Of a stretch of 64,000 bases of DNA, positions 53,958 to 64,000 are shown in pieces (position 1 is the stretch's first letter; every line of letters starts with the position of its first letter). The notes under the pieces are model-generated. The model made no database searches. It saw only the letters and a program-made list of their open reading frames with translations, and had not been told where the DNA came from. Where the stretch lies: the NCBI GenBank assembly GCA_037176885.1, contig JAWWNJ010000175.1:186001-250000 (forward strand). The letters are read 5' to 3'. The stretch is from Favolaschia claudopus. Lineage: Eukaryota; Basidiomycota; Agaricomycetes; Agaricales; Mycenaceae. The translations under genes and the position numbers were made by a program.

Positions 53958-54157
53958 GTTTATTTGGATCGCGACCGCATTTGGCAGTTTGCCTGCAGCG
54001 CGCACTTGAGATCTATGTATTACATTTTGGGGCTGGGTACATACTAGGAGACATACATGAATTGTACATTAGATACATACAACCGTCACTGGGGGTGTAT
54101 ACAAGCGCATATGGATACAATAAATAGCAGCGCTGGAGGCATTAGATCGATCATATT

Positions 54158-55038
54158 TTAGTCGTCGTGCAGCAAATCGTTGTGGAACTGTCTCCAGTCA
54201 ATAGAGGCAGCGGGGTCGTGAGGGTTCTCAGCCCCAGTGCTCCACTCCGCCTCCAGCTCTTCCTCGTCCAGCGCCCACGAGTTATCATCGTACTTGTCTC
54301 GGCTCGGAGCCCGAAATTGGAAGGACGACCGTCGCGACTGGGAAGGCAGAGGCATAGATTGGACGGATATTGGACGCGGACGACGCAGCGCAAAGCTGAG
54401 GTACGTCGGTCTCGGTTTTGTTTTCGTGGGTGATTCCCCGAGGTGGAGGAATGAGTGTGGACGCTGAGATTTTGGTCGTACAGGTGTCAGCCGCGAGATG
54501 GGATTAATGATGGCTTTAGTGGTCTCAACATCGTGGTCAAGAAAGAACGATTTGGAGGAGGGGGAAGCGCCGAATGGATCAATAACGTCCGGTCGGATCT
54601 TTTCATGACTGGATGGTGGGATAGGATAAGAATCGGAGAGGCAAAAAGTAAAGATCTGTGAACTACTAACCTAGAGGAGTTGCGAGGCATATAGATATAC
54701 GCGTCTTCGGACCGTCGAGCCTTGTCAGGTGTGTCGGAGCTCATCATGCGCCCAAAAAGGCGAGAGGGCAATTCCACTATGGAGCTGCGTCTGCTGTGCG
54801 TTTGTCGTCGTCGTGAAGTGGTCGTCACTATCGCGTCGGAAGATGCGAAGTCATCATTAGGGGGAGACGAGGAGGCTCGTGAACGTCGAGAAAGCCCGCG
54901 TAGGATGTTATAGCGTCCTGAGGATTGGAGTGCGGGGGAAGAGTACCCCGAGGAGGAGTTGCTGTGCGACGGGCCCGAAATCGCGCGCAGTCCGCTGGCG
55001 AAGAACTCCGAGTAGGTGCGGTTGAACGGGGTCGCCAT
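54158..55038 (-). CDS. Ser/Arg-rich protein of unknown function
   Basis: Two exons (55038-54671 and 54608-54158) around a 62 nt GT-AG intron give 819 nt, 272 aa. The start is MATPFNRTYSEFFASGLRAIS. The N-terminal half is Ser/Arg-rich (SSGRYNILRGLSRRSRASSS, SRRRQTHSRRSSIVELPSRL). The second exon has SHEKIRPDVIDPFG, then an Arg/Pro stretch, and an acidic C-terminus (DDNSWALDEEELEAEWS, AASIDWRQFHNDLLHDD). It is mostly disordered, with RRxS sites that could be phosphorylated by basophilic kinases. There is no signal peptide or domain that I recognise. The clean frame across the intron and the biased composition on both exons support a real gene. Confidence 0.7.
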
Positions 55039-55773
55039 GGCGTGCCTCAGGAAAGGGTTGAGCCTCTTGTTTTTATACAACCAAGAGCATAGGCGATGAC
55101 GCGATGGCATCATGGGAGGGTGGAGGCTCTATTCACGGAAAGGTTCTCAGTGAGGCCAAGATAGGGCCTTACTTCCGCAACGCTTGTGCATCTTGCCTGT
55201 CCCTTCTCGACACACCGGTCCGGAGTGTCCTTCCCCTGCATTAAGACCGGTACCTGGTAGCTAGCTGTCGGACTCTTTGCGCAAGGCGTCGAAGCTACCG
55301 GAGGCGCATATACAGAGGAACCTTAATTTCATGCTGTGGTGCCCGGCGTTGGTAATCACTGACAGGGGTGGGATGGCTTCAAGGTGGAGTTTCAAGACCA
55401 GGAGAGCGAATTAAAGTTGGCCTCGGTTGATCGTCGCGCGTTTACCTGAGAGAGAGGCTGTATGTTGATGATCTCCTTCGCGGGAAGCAGGGAGAGCAGA
55501 GCAGGCGTGAGCCGGAAGATCCCAATCAAGCGTTAAGGATACAAGAGGGGCCGTGAAACAGATGGACGAGATTTTTCCCAAGAAGAGCGGTGATTAGCCA
55601 GGAAGAAAGGTAAGTATAGTACAGTTTATTATGGCACGGGATAGTGGCACAGGAGAGACGCTTGAAGGTGAAGCCCGTCGAATTTAATGATAGGCATTAT
55701 CGTCTGACTGGATGTCAGCGACAAAAGGCAAGGAGGCCCGGACAAGCAATTCACCTTCCGTTCTTTCTGGCTT
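55039..55773. other. Intergenic
   Basis: Promoter side of the Ser/Arg-rich gene and 3' side of COA6. No open frame of note; nothing distinctive seen. Confidence 0.45.
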
Positions 55774-56114
55774 TCATCGCTTCGCGACGTTTTGTGCCTC
55801 CATCTGGGCAAGCATATCTTTTTGCCGAAACGCAAGTCTTCGGCGTTCGTTAAAGTATGTCACCTACAGAAAATCAACAGTTTGTTGATCACGAGAAGAT
55901 GCCACTGCATACATACCCAGCTTTGGGCACAAGTTTTCTCGTACAAGCGGTTCTCGGCTGAGCATGCTTTGCCTTCCGTTCCAGGTTTAACCACTCCAGC
56001 TCGGTCCAGGCAAACAAAGTAAGCATCTCTAGATTCCCAGCATTTTCGACGCTCTTCTCTGGTTGGGGGACTAGGTTCTGTCGACGCTGAGCCACCGAAC
56101 GGCCACCAACCCAT
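55774..56114 (-). CDS. coa6: Cytochrome c oxidase assembly factor 6 (COA6/COX6B-like)
   Basis: Two exons (56114-55917 and 55863-55774; 53 nt GT-AG intron) give a 95 aa protein. It starts MGWWPFGGSAST and contains CWESRDAYFVC (Cx9C) and CSAENRLYEKTC (Cx10C), the signature twin-Cys hairpin of COA6. The exon junction falls at AQSW|VTYFNERR, and the C-terminus is RQKDMLAQMEAQNVAKR. COA6 acts in the mitochondrial intermembrane space in copper delivery to COX2; import uses disulfide relay, so no presequence is needed. Length fits the family. The ATG at 56114 is preferred over an upstream in-frame ATG at 56183 because it leaves the usual short N-terminus. A MITE lies 114 bp upstream. Confidence 0.9.
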
Positions 56115-56227
56115 GAGCTGAAGTAACGGAGTCGACGCTGCGGCGGAAGAGAAATACGAGGCAGTCACAAGTGACCTTGTCACGCTGAATTACCAAAATG
56201 GATCGTTTTCAGAGGACTTAGCAGGTA

Positions 56228-56492
56228 CTGTAGTATTATGTTCAATTCGTAAGGCGGTTTTGGGTGTGACACCCCTTACGAATTTACCCTTTCGTCAGGG
56301 GGCCTTGGGACACTGTGACTTACGAAAAAATTTCGTTTTTTACCCCCTTTTTAGGCCCCAAATCGCACCAAATTTCGTGTCACAGGGGGAAACCTTTCGT
56401 AGGACCCCGTTGTGACGCTGTGACTTACGAAAATTTTCGTAGGATTTCGGGTCTGTGACCTGTGACCCTACGAATTGAACGTAATACTACAG
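56228..56492. mobile_element. MITE copy 2, inverted relative to copy 1
   Basis: 265 bp, about 90 percent identical by eye to the reverse complement of 37588-37851. Terminal inverted repeats start CTGTAGTATTA, and TA flanks both ends (56226-56227, 56493-56494). It sits 114 bp upstream of the COA6 ATG, so within its promoter. Confidence 0.92.
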
Positions 56493-56494
56493 TA

Positions 56495-57499
56495 ATACAT
56501 AGGTATAGGGTGTGATACGAGAAATGAAAAGGTACGGATAGATGAGTATGTGATATAGTAATGACTCTCCCTGCATCAAGATTCTGAAGGAGCGATTGTT
56601 TGAAGTTAACCACAATTTTTATTTTAGGCCTCTTATTTAACATAGAAGATGATGAGGAAGTGATTCGGCGAACCTCTGGACCATGTCAATTGGTTGGAAA
56701 GAAGACCGCTGGTAGTGTCGCAAACTTTGAGTTCGAGCATTTGAGGTCGCGACGACCGCGACAATGAGATACCACAAGATTGTGGCCATAAAATTGCTAG
56801 ACAGCATCAGAAAGATTTCGAACCGCTAATAATTTGGGGGGAATCCATTGAATATTGAGGACTTGCGGCATGAACATATGGTCGGATGGTACAGGCACCT
56901 CTGCACAGCCGGTCGTGAAGAAAGCCGCTGTTAATTCTGTAAGATCGCAGGAAACAACATGGCGCCGGAGATCTTAAGTGCGAGCTTGGCGGAATAGTAT
57001 GCGGGCCATGCGATCCGTGTCCTCGAATAGCTGCTAAGGTCCGTACTCGCATACGAATCTTGCACATAGACGCTGACTCTAGTGTTTCAGGTAGAGGAGA
57101 AACCGTAATCGCGGGTATTCCAGTGGCCGGAATTCCGAAAAGCAGGGTATTGCGTGATGTATTTGCGCATTGGACTTTGTCGAAGAGCGAATACACCTCC
57201 AAGTAAAACCCATGGCGACCTCGTGAGTCGAGTATGAGAAACTCTGGGAGACTAGTCGGATCTTGACGAGGCGCTGACGAATTAGTGACGAGCCAACCAA
57301 GTAGCTTCATGTTGGCGAAGTATATATATACCCCAGGAACGAAGGAGAGTTAGCAGCGGCGATCATGCAAACGCTATTTGCTCATCCAGAAAACGGTCAG
57401 GAATAGGTTGCGATCGTCGGCTTCCAAGATTCCTGAGTTGAACGAGGAAGAAAGAAGAACCAGCGTCTGAGCAGAATCAGAAGTCAGATGTCGAAGCAC
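56495..57499. other. Intergenic, one doubtful frame
   Basis: A minus-strand frame at 56807-57310 (167 aa, starting MKLLGWLVTNSSAPRQDPTS) begins after a TATATATA-like run at 57318-57327 and is the best candidate here. It has no motif, biased composition or splice support, so I do not call it a gene. Confidence 0.35.
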
Positions 57500-58090
57500 A
57501 AATTTGCGTTTGGTTTTGGCTCCAGATTTCTCGCGCATCGTCTAAGACGAGCATTGACGTGAGCTCTGCGTGCTCCGCTTTCGACGATACCGATTTGCAT
57601 TGCAGAGGAACGATTCTGAATCTTGACCATAGGGCAGGATACTAATATCGATCCACTTGTAATTCCTTTGAAAATATTGCAATTCTTGAAGATGATTGGC
57701 AGTTGAGTAAGTTCCTTGCACACAGGCGCGTGCTTGACCACGTTAAGTAGCCCGGCCGCTAGAATGGTTGCCAGAGTACCGATGATTCCGATCCAATTTT
57801 TGTTTGCGTTTGGTTTTGTCTTCCTAGGTCGAGCATCGACGTAGACTCTGCGTGCTCTCGGGCTTTCAACGATACCAATTTGTTTTGCAAAGGGAGGATT
57901 CTTGACCCTACAGCATACTCTAGTAGATATTGCTCCACTTGCAATTCCTTTAAAAATATTGCAATTCTACGAGATGATTGGCAATTGAGTAAGTGCCTCG
58001 CAGACAGGACTTTGAGAGGCGCCGTCCTTAACCGCGTTGAGCAGCTTACGGTCGTAGAATGGTTGCCAGACTATCGATTTTTTGCACAAT
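57500..58090 (+). repeat. Tandem duplication, two ~290 bp units
   Basis: Unit 1 (about 57508-57790) and unit 2 (about 57802-58090) share blocks in the same order: tttgcgtttggttttg, cgagcattgacgt/cgagcatcgacgt, tctgcgtgctc, aatattgcaattct, agatgattggca, ttgagtaagt and tagaatggttgccaga. Identity is about 75-80 percent by eye, so the duplication is old. It lies just 5' of the TBC gene. Confidence 0.75.
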
Positions 58091-58305
58091 TTCGGGGTAG
58101 TTCTGCTAATGATACCGACTGTCGCTGAGTTTTGCGTGCATTTGGACCTTGTTACGCTGCTCTAGTCGTTTCATAGCGATTATAAACGACGTAGATGGTG
58201 GTGGTAGGAGTCGAGCAGTTCTAATTGGCCGCGTCACGCGTGACGACACCAAATTGCCTTGCTTACCGCCGTCGTTATCCTCGAGGCTACCGACTGGCGA
58301 TGTAG

Positions 58306-61300
58306 ATGGCCTCAAACCACCTCAAGACGCCAGTACACGAGCACCCTTTATTACACGAGGAAGCTTCATCCGGAAGAACGCGCAGGAGTCGCGGTAATCA
58401 CGATTCACCAGCGTCTCGCCCGACAACCAATTATTTTACTCTCAAAGCTCAGTTAGAGCAGAACAACTCTCCAGAGCCCGGCTGGGATGGCAGTGTGCGC
58501 GGATACGCCAAACAGAGGTCTTCGGCGCCAGCTTCTGTGCACAAACCCAAAACAAAAGCGTCGTCTAACTCACTCTCGGTGCTTTGGGATCGTGACACAC
58601 GACCAGCGCCTCTTTTCCTTGTGGGCGGTGGAGAGTCTCCTGGCTCGCAGCCGAACATCTTTCTGACCGACTCGTCGCAAACGGAGCAGTATCAGTGCGA
58701 CCCCGCGCTGAAGGCCCAGATTCTTGACACCAAATGGCACGAATGCTCCGACGACGATATACAGTCTGCTATCTCTGGCCTTGGTGTCCCGCAGTCTCCG
58801 GCTGAAGCTCCTGGGCATCCTTATCACTCTGCACTTCGAGTTCTATCCCAGGCGCTGCACAATCTGGCGCAGGCGCGGATGGAGCTTGAACTTGGTCGGC
58901 AAGCTTTGCAGGAGAAGGAGGCTGCGCGTCGTACGCGTGCGGAGGCGCTCATGAACGAATTACAGCTTGTTTCTGAGCGCGAAATTGCACGACGCGTGAT
59001 ACAATCCATATTTACCGACGACAATGAAGAAGACCATCATGTCCGTAGGCAACAGAGTTTGATGGTAGGCGGTCAATCTCTCGAGAAACTATCTAGCTAA
59101 ATCTGTTCCAGTCTCTCACCGAGTCTCTAACTGAAGCCATTGAGGACGAGGTCGTCGTTCCACGCAGTCTTCCTCGTGAAGATCTGCCAACCCCGACGAT
59201 CAACGGTGTGCAGACTCCAACGACAAATGGTGTCCAGTTTCCGGGCTCTGGTGTGAGCGCTGACTCCAGCCCCGACGACACCATCCGCCCGCGTCCCGAA
59301 CGCCCGTCCATGGGAGAATGGGTTGGGACGTGGTGGACCAAGGGCCGCACTCCCTCCATATCCAAGACCTCAGCCAGCTCTATACCGACCAGCTCAGACT
59401 CAACGTCACCTGCAGCCGAAACCCCAGCACCTGCCCTCCCTCGTGCCAATACCAGCAACCGCCGCCGAACAACACGTAGCATCTTCGGCACCCTCAATAT
59501 CTCTATGCTTAATGCGAGCCGGCAAAGCGTCAGTCTAGCTGAAGAGGACGCTCCCGACACTGCGTCTGTGCACTCAGCTCATACGACCGGCTCGCAACAC
59601 GCACGCGCCGTGTCTCTCTCATCAGCTCTCACCTCGCCCGTGCAGACGGCGTTTTCCCCCGTCATCGCGGCAGCCCCGCACCTCACGACCATCATTCACA
59701 ACGACAGCTCCGACGCGGACTCGACCTCTGCTAGAACGACAGGTGGCGCGCCGTCGACGCTGTGGACTCGAGATGACGAGCCTCCGGCTGTGCCGCTGAT
59801 ACAGGGCGCTTCATTGAGGGCGATTTGCAACGCGACAAGGGTGATGACTTCAGATCCTGCGAGCATCCTCGCCGATCAGGGACACGAAACTGGTCCGTTG
59901 ATCAAACGGTTGGCGCTCGAACTTGTCGGGAATGCACGCGACGAGGGGCTTGTATTCCGCGAGCCATCCAAAAATCGCAAGGGAGACCGTCGTGGTGCCG
60001 GGTTGGCTGTGGAGACCAGTGGTGATTATGTCAGTGCGGGATCGGCTTCGGGGCCATTAGCTGTCCTCAGTCCACCCCTCACAACTCCGGACGAGACAAT
60101 TCAGACTCTGAGCCGCGCTTTGGGCAGTGCCGGTGTTGCGTCGCAAGATGGATTCCGCAGCGGCAAGGGCAAGAAGAAGGGCTTGAGGGCGGCGTCTCTT
60201 ATAACATCTCCTGGGCCGCTCTTTGCCGGATTCATGGGTGGGCCGAAGGAGCCGCGGAAGGCAGCTGCTTCTGCTGATGCTCATGCACAGCAGAAACAAG
60301 CTGGAGGAGGTAACGGGGAGGTGGGCGCTACCGATGCTGCTGCTGCAGTGATTATCCGCAAAGCCCCATCTGTCCCGCTAGAGTCGATTATCCCGGCAAC
60401 CGCAAAACCACCAACGCAATACCTTTCACGAACCTACACGCCTCTCACCGCACGCGACTTCCGTTTCTCGATACCGCTCCCTATGCCCAGCGCCGCTGCT
60501 GCGCGCGTTGTGAGTCCAACCGCAGGCGCCCCGCTGACGGATCGGTATGGGTTCGTGTACGATGTTGCACAGTATGATTTTCTTCTGCTGTTACGGGCGA
60601 AGGAATGCGGGAATACTGCGCCTGCGTGTTTGACCGGCGTGAAGATCGCCGATCGGGAGGAGGACGATGGGTGGCCGGAGGATGGTGGGGAAGGGACGAC
60701 GAGGCCGGCTGTTGATATCATCAAGACGGCCGAGTGCGAGTATTGCGATGCTGATGGCGCGGAGGACGGGGGAAGCGCGTCGCCGAGTGCCTCGAGTGTC
60801 AAATCAGCCAAGTCGCATGCACCGAGCGTCAAGTCGCACAAGTCCAATCCCTCGACGGCGGCATCTAAGCGACTGTCGTTTGCGGCGGCGGCTAGTTCGT
60901 CTTCACCTGCACCCAGCACGGCGGTGTTGTCGGTTACGCCGGATACGCCTCGACATGCCTGTGCGAGGACGGTTCGAGGGCTTCTGGACGAATTGACCGC
61001 GATACACGATCAGCGGCAGGCGGCTCAACTGAAGGAGTGGGATGTCTTTGTCCGGCAGCGGAATAAAGGCAAGGGCGGCGGCGGAGGAGGCGGAGGAAGT
61101 GCATCCAAAGCTGCAGCTGCTATGGCATCTGTTGCTGGAGGAGCTGCAGCGATTCTGGGGTTAGGAACAGCTTCGCCCGAGGACGAGCTCGAACACAGCG
61201 AGGGCCTGATCGGATTCGCACAGCTTGCGAATAAGGACGAGCGGAGGGAGTTGGATCGGTTGGTGAGGAGCGGGATCCCGTTGGTATATCGGTCGAAAGT

Positions 61301-62230
61301 GTGGTTGGAGTGTAGTGGGGGCTTGGAGATGATGGAGCCGGGGTTGTTTAGGGATTTGCTTGGTGCGGAGGGGCCGGGGCAGGTTTTGGTGGAGATTGAG
61401 AAGGATGTTGGGAGGACTATGCCGTTGAATGTGTTCTTCGGCGGGGATGGTGCTGGGGTTGTGAAGTTGCGGAGAGTCTTGACGGCTTACAGCCGGTTGG
61501 TCTTTCTTCATTCCCACCTGTCCGTTCACAGTTGACATTAATTCCAGACGCAATCCGAGCGTTGGGTATTGTCAAGGCATGAATCTAGTCACCTCGACGC
61601 TGCTGCTCGTCCATGCCGACGAGGAAGATGCGTTCTGGGCTCTTGCAGCGATAATAGAGAAGATCTTGCCAGAAGACTTCTTTTCGCCTTCCCTCCTTCC
61701 GTCCCGAGCGTGTCCGTTGGTTCTCCAGGACTACGTCAAAGAGTACACGCCAAAGCTCCACGCCCACCTCGCCGACCTCGGTGTCGACCTACCAGCCATC
61801 TGTTTCTCCTGGTTTCTGTCGCTCTTCACGGACTGCTTACCGGTCGAGGTGACTATTGTGAACCATTCATGATGGAGTTACTGACGTTCTGATTACAGAC
61901 TCTCTTCCGTGTCTGGGACGTCTTCCTCGTCGACGGTCTGGACGTGCTCTTCCGAGTTGCCCTTGCCATCCTGCGAAGCAACGAGGCAGAGCTTCTTCGA
62001 TGCGAGTCGATCCCCGCGGTTTATGTCGCGCTCGAAAATCTCCCGACGCGGATGTGGCAGGCGGATAAGTTATTACAGGTGTGTTTCGTCGTTTTCTTCA
62101 TGTATGTCCGTACGCTCATTGTTTATTTGTGTAGTTGGAGCTAGAACTGCGGACGTCTATTGTACACACGGACATTGTAGAGAGGTGCGAAACGCACGTT
62201 ACAGCACTGAAGCAGCTGATGGCTATGTAG
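58306..62230 (+). CDS. TBC-domain Rab GTPase-activating protein
   Basis: Five exons (58306-59064, 59112-61495, 61548-61848, 61899-62078, 62135-62230) total 3,720 nt, 1,239 aa, all phases consistent. The long N-terminal part is Ser/Pro-rich and mostly disordered, with a helical segment near residues 185-245 (SALRVLSQALHNLAQARMEL; RTRAEALMNELQLVSEREIA) and a Gly-rich run near 895. The TBC domain (~955-1235) has GIPLVYRSKVWLECSGG, the arginine finger in EIEKDVGRTMP (IxxDxxR) and the glutamine finger in NPSVGYCQGMN (YxQ). FRVWDVFLVDG follows. Both catalytic fingers are present, so it should speed GTP hydrolysis by a Rab in membrane traffic; which Rab is not predictable. A YGFVYD segment mid-protein (~735) is typical of the fungal branch. 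Confidence 0.92.
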
Positions 62231-62545
62231 CACGAGTTGTAATTTACGCATCATATCCTTTAGAGAATCTCCAAGTACCACCACTAATTCATTGCATTTA
62301 CTCATTCGTTCGCTGGCATATCATGCTCAGACCCAGTGGACGGATCGAACGGATGGTAGGAGATTCCAATTCAAGACAAATGTTATAAGGAGTATAAAGT
62401 ATGTTCCAGTGCGAATTACTCGTAACGAAAGAAATTATTCTCTACGGGCCTTTGCCGCGAGTAGTCGAATTATAAGAATACCGAAGATCAAACGAATGTA
62501 CATGTGGCACTGCTCATTGCTCGTGGAGCGGAGTCAAAAACGTCG
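62231..62545. other. Intergenic between convergent genes
   Basis: 315 bp between the stop of the TBC gene and the stop of the next minus-strand gene; AT-rich, as expected of 3' ends. No other feature. Confidence 0.5.
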
Positions 62546-63610
62546 TCAAACTCGTATACGGCGCAGAATCTCCTCGCGCTCCTTCTCTCCCCCGACTTGG
62601 AAGGAGATGCGCACTTCTTTTTTCTTGAGATGTTTATCCCGCTCGAGGTGCGCGTCTGTCTTTTCCTTCAAACTGGCGCGCCGCCGTGTCATTTCGGCGT
62701 CCTTCTGATTCTTCAAGAGGACTATCTTGCTTTCCAATTGACGCAGGAACCCGGCTGATAGTTCTGCTTTGAGGATGCGGTCGCCCATGGCAGCCAGCCG
62801 TGCATTTGCGCCCTTCGAAAACCATGAGCCCTGGATATTTGAAACAAAATAATACATAAAAGCACCGACCTTTGTGTCGAACTCCCTCCTTGCAATAGGG
62901 AATGTAAAAGTCACATCCTGTATTTTCCTATCGTACGTATCCACCAACGCAAGGAACGCCGCGAGGTCCGACCGACAAGCTGGATTCTCCACCGACTTTC
63001 CGTCAAACAATCTCTGCATTGCACAATAAATCGCGGTGCCATAAAACACTCCACTGGGGCCGCTCTCCAGAGGTGTCTGGGGAACGGAAGAGCCCGGAGT
63101 CCCAGACCCATACGTCTTGTTCTTCGCGCTGACCAACTCCACCAGCGCCAACAAATCAAATAGCGTCGGCTTCGTCGCAGTGGGGAAAGTCAGAGTCCAA
63201 TACAAGGAATGATTCTTCTTGACGAGATGCGCCGCCTCGGATTGCGTGGTGGTAACAGCGATACGGTCAAGCGCCAGCCCCGACACAGATGTCTGCGCCG
63301 AAGCGATTTCGCCCCTCGTCGCGCCCTCCCGGAAGCGCGAAAACATAAGGGTGATGGGGGAGTGCGGGCACGCGGGGTGTCGCAAACGACAAATAATATA
63401 CGCGTATCCCCCGATCGCCGTCCGGTACAGCTTCATCGACTCGAGCTGCGTCGCCGCAGGATGCGCATCCTCCGCCCACGGTCGCTCCGCCGTCTCCCGC
63501 ACGAGCCAGAGGTACACATCGAGGTCGTTACGCATGGTCGACGAGGTGGGGAAGATATCGTGGAGGTTCCATGGCATGCGTTTTTCCTTGGTGAATAGTT
63601 TCTTGAGCAT
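62546..63610 (-). CDS. Conserved-looking protein of unknown function, 354 aa
   Basis: A single uninterrupted exon from ATG 63610 to the stop at 62546. It starts MLKKLFTKEKRMPWNLHDIFP. The middle is folded-looking (MRNDLDVYLWLVRETAERPW, KLYRTAIGGYAYIICRLRHP, YWTLTFPTATKPTLFDLLALVE, SGVFYGTAIYCAMQRLFDG, FDTKVGAFMYYFVSNIQG). The C-terminal 80 residues are a highly charged coiled coil (ESKIVLLKNQKDAEMTRRRA, KTDAHLERDKHLKKKEVRIS). There is no signal peptide or clear membrane helix, and I recognise no family. An intron-free gene is unusual next to the intron-rich neighbours, but frame length and balanced composition support it. Confidence 0.78.
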   Translation of the reverse strand: MLKKLFTKEKRMPWNLHDIFPTSSTMRNDLDVYLWLVRETAERPWAEDAHPAATQLESMKLYRTAIGGYAYIICRLRHPACPHSPITLMFSRFREGATRGEIASAQTSVSGLALDRIAVTTTQSEAAHLVKKNHSLYWTLTFPTATKPTLFDLLALVELVSAKNKTYGSGTPGSSVPQTPLESGPSGVFYGTAIYCAMQRLFDGKSVENPACRSDLAAFLALVDTYDRKIQDVTFTFPIARREFDTKVGAFMYYFVSNIQGSWFSKGANARLAAMGDRILKAELSAGFLRQLESKIVLLKNQKDAEMTRRRASLKEKTDAHLERDKHLKKKEVRISFQVGGEKEREEILRRIRV

Positions 63611-64000
63611 GTTTTCGTTGTTTCGTTGGTTCGTTTCGTGAACGAATATAAGTTATACAAGAAAAAAGAAAACAGAGGCGCGCGCGCCTGGCGTGTGGGA
63701 TGAAGAGGAATGAAAGAAAGAGAAACCCACTATAACTGGTAACGAGCCGACGCCGTGAATTCAATTGGCTGCATCATGGGGCAACGCTGATGCGATAGAA
63801 TTGATATTCATGTGGACAACGCTTATTAGGGGTCCCACAGTGCGGACATCCAGACATCTCGGTGGAGTGTCCTGGTCCTGTGCTCGGTAGTCAGGAAGGA
63901 AGAAAGGATCATCGTCCGTCGAGGCGAACATTTGAAAGGAATAGAGGATCTCTCACCGGATTTATGAAAGAGACCGAATTCACCGAAGATCACAGCCTCA
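63611..64000. other. Upstream flank at window end
   Basis: Promoter side of the 354 aa gene. A minus-strand pyrimidine-rich leader (seen as the ag-rich run at 63660-63725 on the plus strand) lies just before its ATG. No further gene is visible before the window ends. Confidence 0.45.

Noticed and set aside
56807..57310. 167-codon minus-strand frame
   Set aside because: Has a TATA-like run upstream but no recognisable content; too weak to call.
1..64000. CRISPR arrays, rRNA, telomeric TTAGGG arrays
   Set aside because: None seen on either strand; the short tandem repeats present lack regular spacers or telomeric units.

Overview
The window looks like nuclear DNA of a mushroom-forming basidiomycete (Agaricomycetes). 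Genes on both strands are broken by many 45-70 nt GT-AG (sometimes GC-AG) introns. The gene set is typical of that group: an intron-rich oxalate decarboxylase, a family 8 polysaccharide lyase, NmrA-like and HIT proteins, a RecQ-like helicase, an integrase-like DDE protein, an alpha-kinase fragment and a Tad-like LINE. There is no bacterial operon structure, no rRNA, no complete tRNA and no CRISPR array. Exon structures were worked out by hand from splice sites and reading frame; I could run no alignment or database search.

Region by region. (1) 1-17.5 kb is a repeat-rich mosaic. A ~1.2 kb inverted repeat (about 1060-2310 against 7850-8870) flanks a RecQ-like helicase and a broken glycine-rich gene. 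Further in are an intact and a broken NmrA-like gene, an integrase-like DDE fragment back to back with an alpha-kinase fragment, and the intact paralogue of the glycine-rich gene. Shorter repeats recur at 4.04/12.7 kb and 12.4 kb, with tRNA T-arm-like hairpins. (2) 17.5-23.4 kb holds no gene I can support. (3) 23.4-29.8 kb is a gene block: HIT protein, bicupin oxalate decarboxylase (24 exons) and, convergent with it, a ~850 aa disordered protein. (4) 29.8-33.9 kb holds a TIR element with a nested fold-back and a hypothetical gene. (5) 33.9-36.9 kb is a secreted PL8 lyase, with a 264 bp MITE upstream. (6) 37.9-41.5 kb is gene-poor; 41.5-46.9 kb has three minus-strand genes: a Cys-rich repeat protein, a small secreted protein and an alpha/beta hydrolase. 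(7) 47,290-53,944 is a full-length LINE with two intact ORFs and a perfect 13 bp target-site duplication. (8) 54-64 kb is a housekeeping-like block: a Ser/Arg-rich protein, COA6 (with a second MITE copy just upstream), a TBC-domain RabGAP and a 354 aa protein of unknown function.

The genes do not form one pathway. Oxalate decarboxylase and PL8 are extracellular or wall-related enzymes of a saprotrophic or plant-associated lifestyle. COA6 serves mitochondrial cytochrome oxidase assembly and the TBC protein serves vesicle traffic. The most notable material is the mobile DNA (young LINE, TA-flanked MITE family, nested TIR/fold-back element, SINE-like T-arms), the duplicated accessory genes at the left, and an unrecognised Cys-rich repeat protein.
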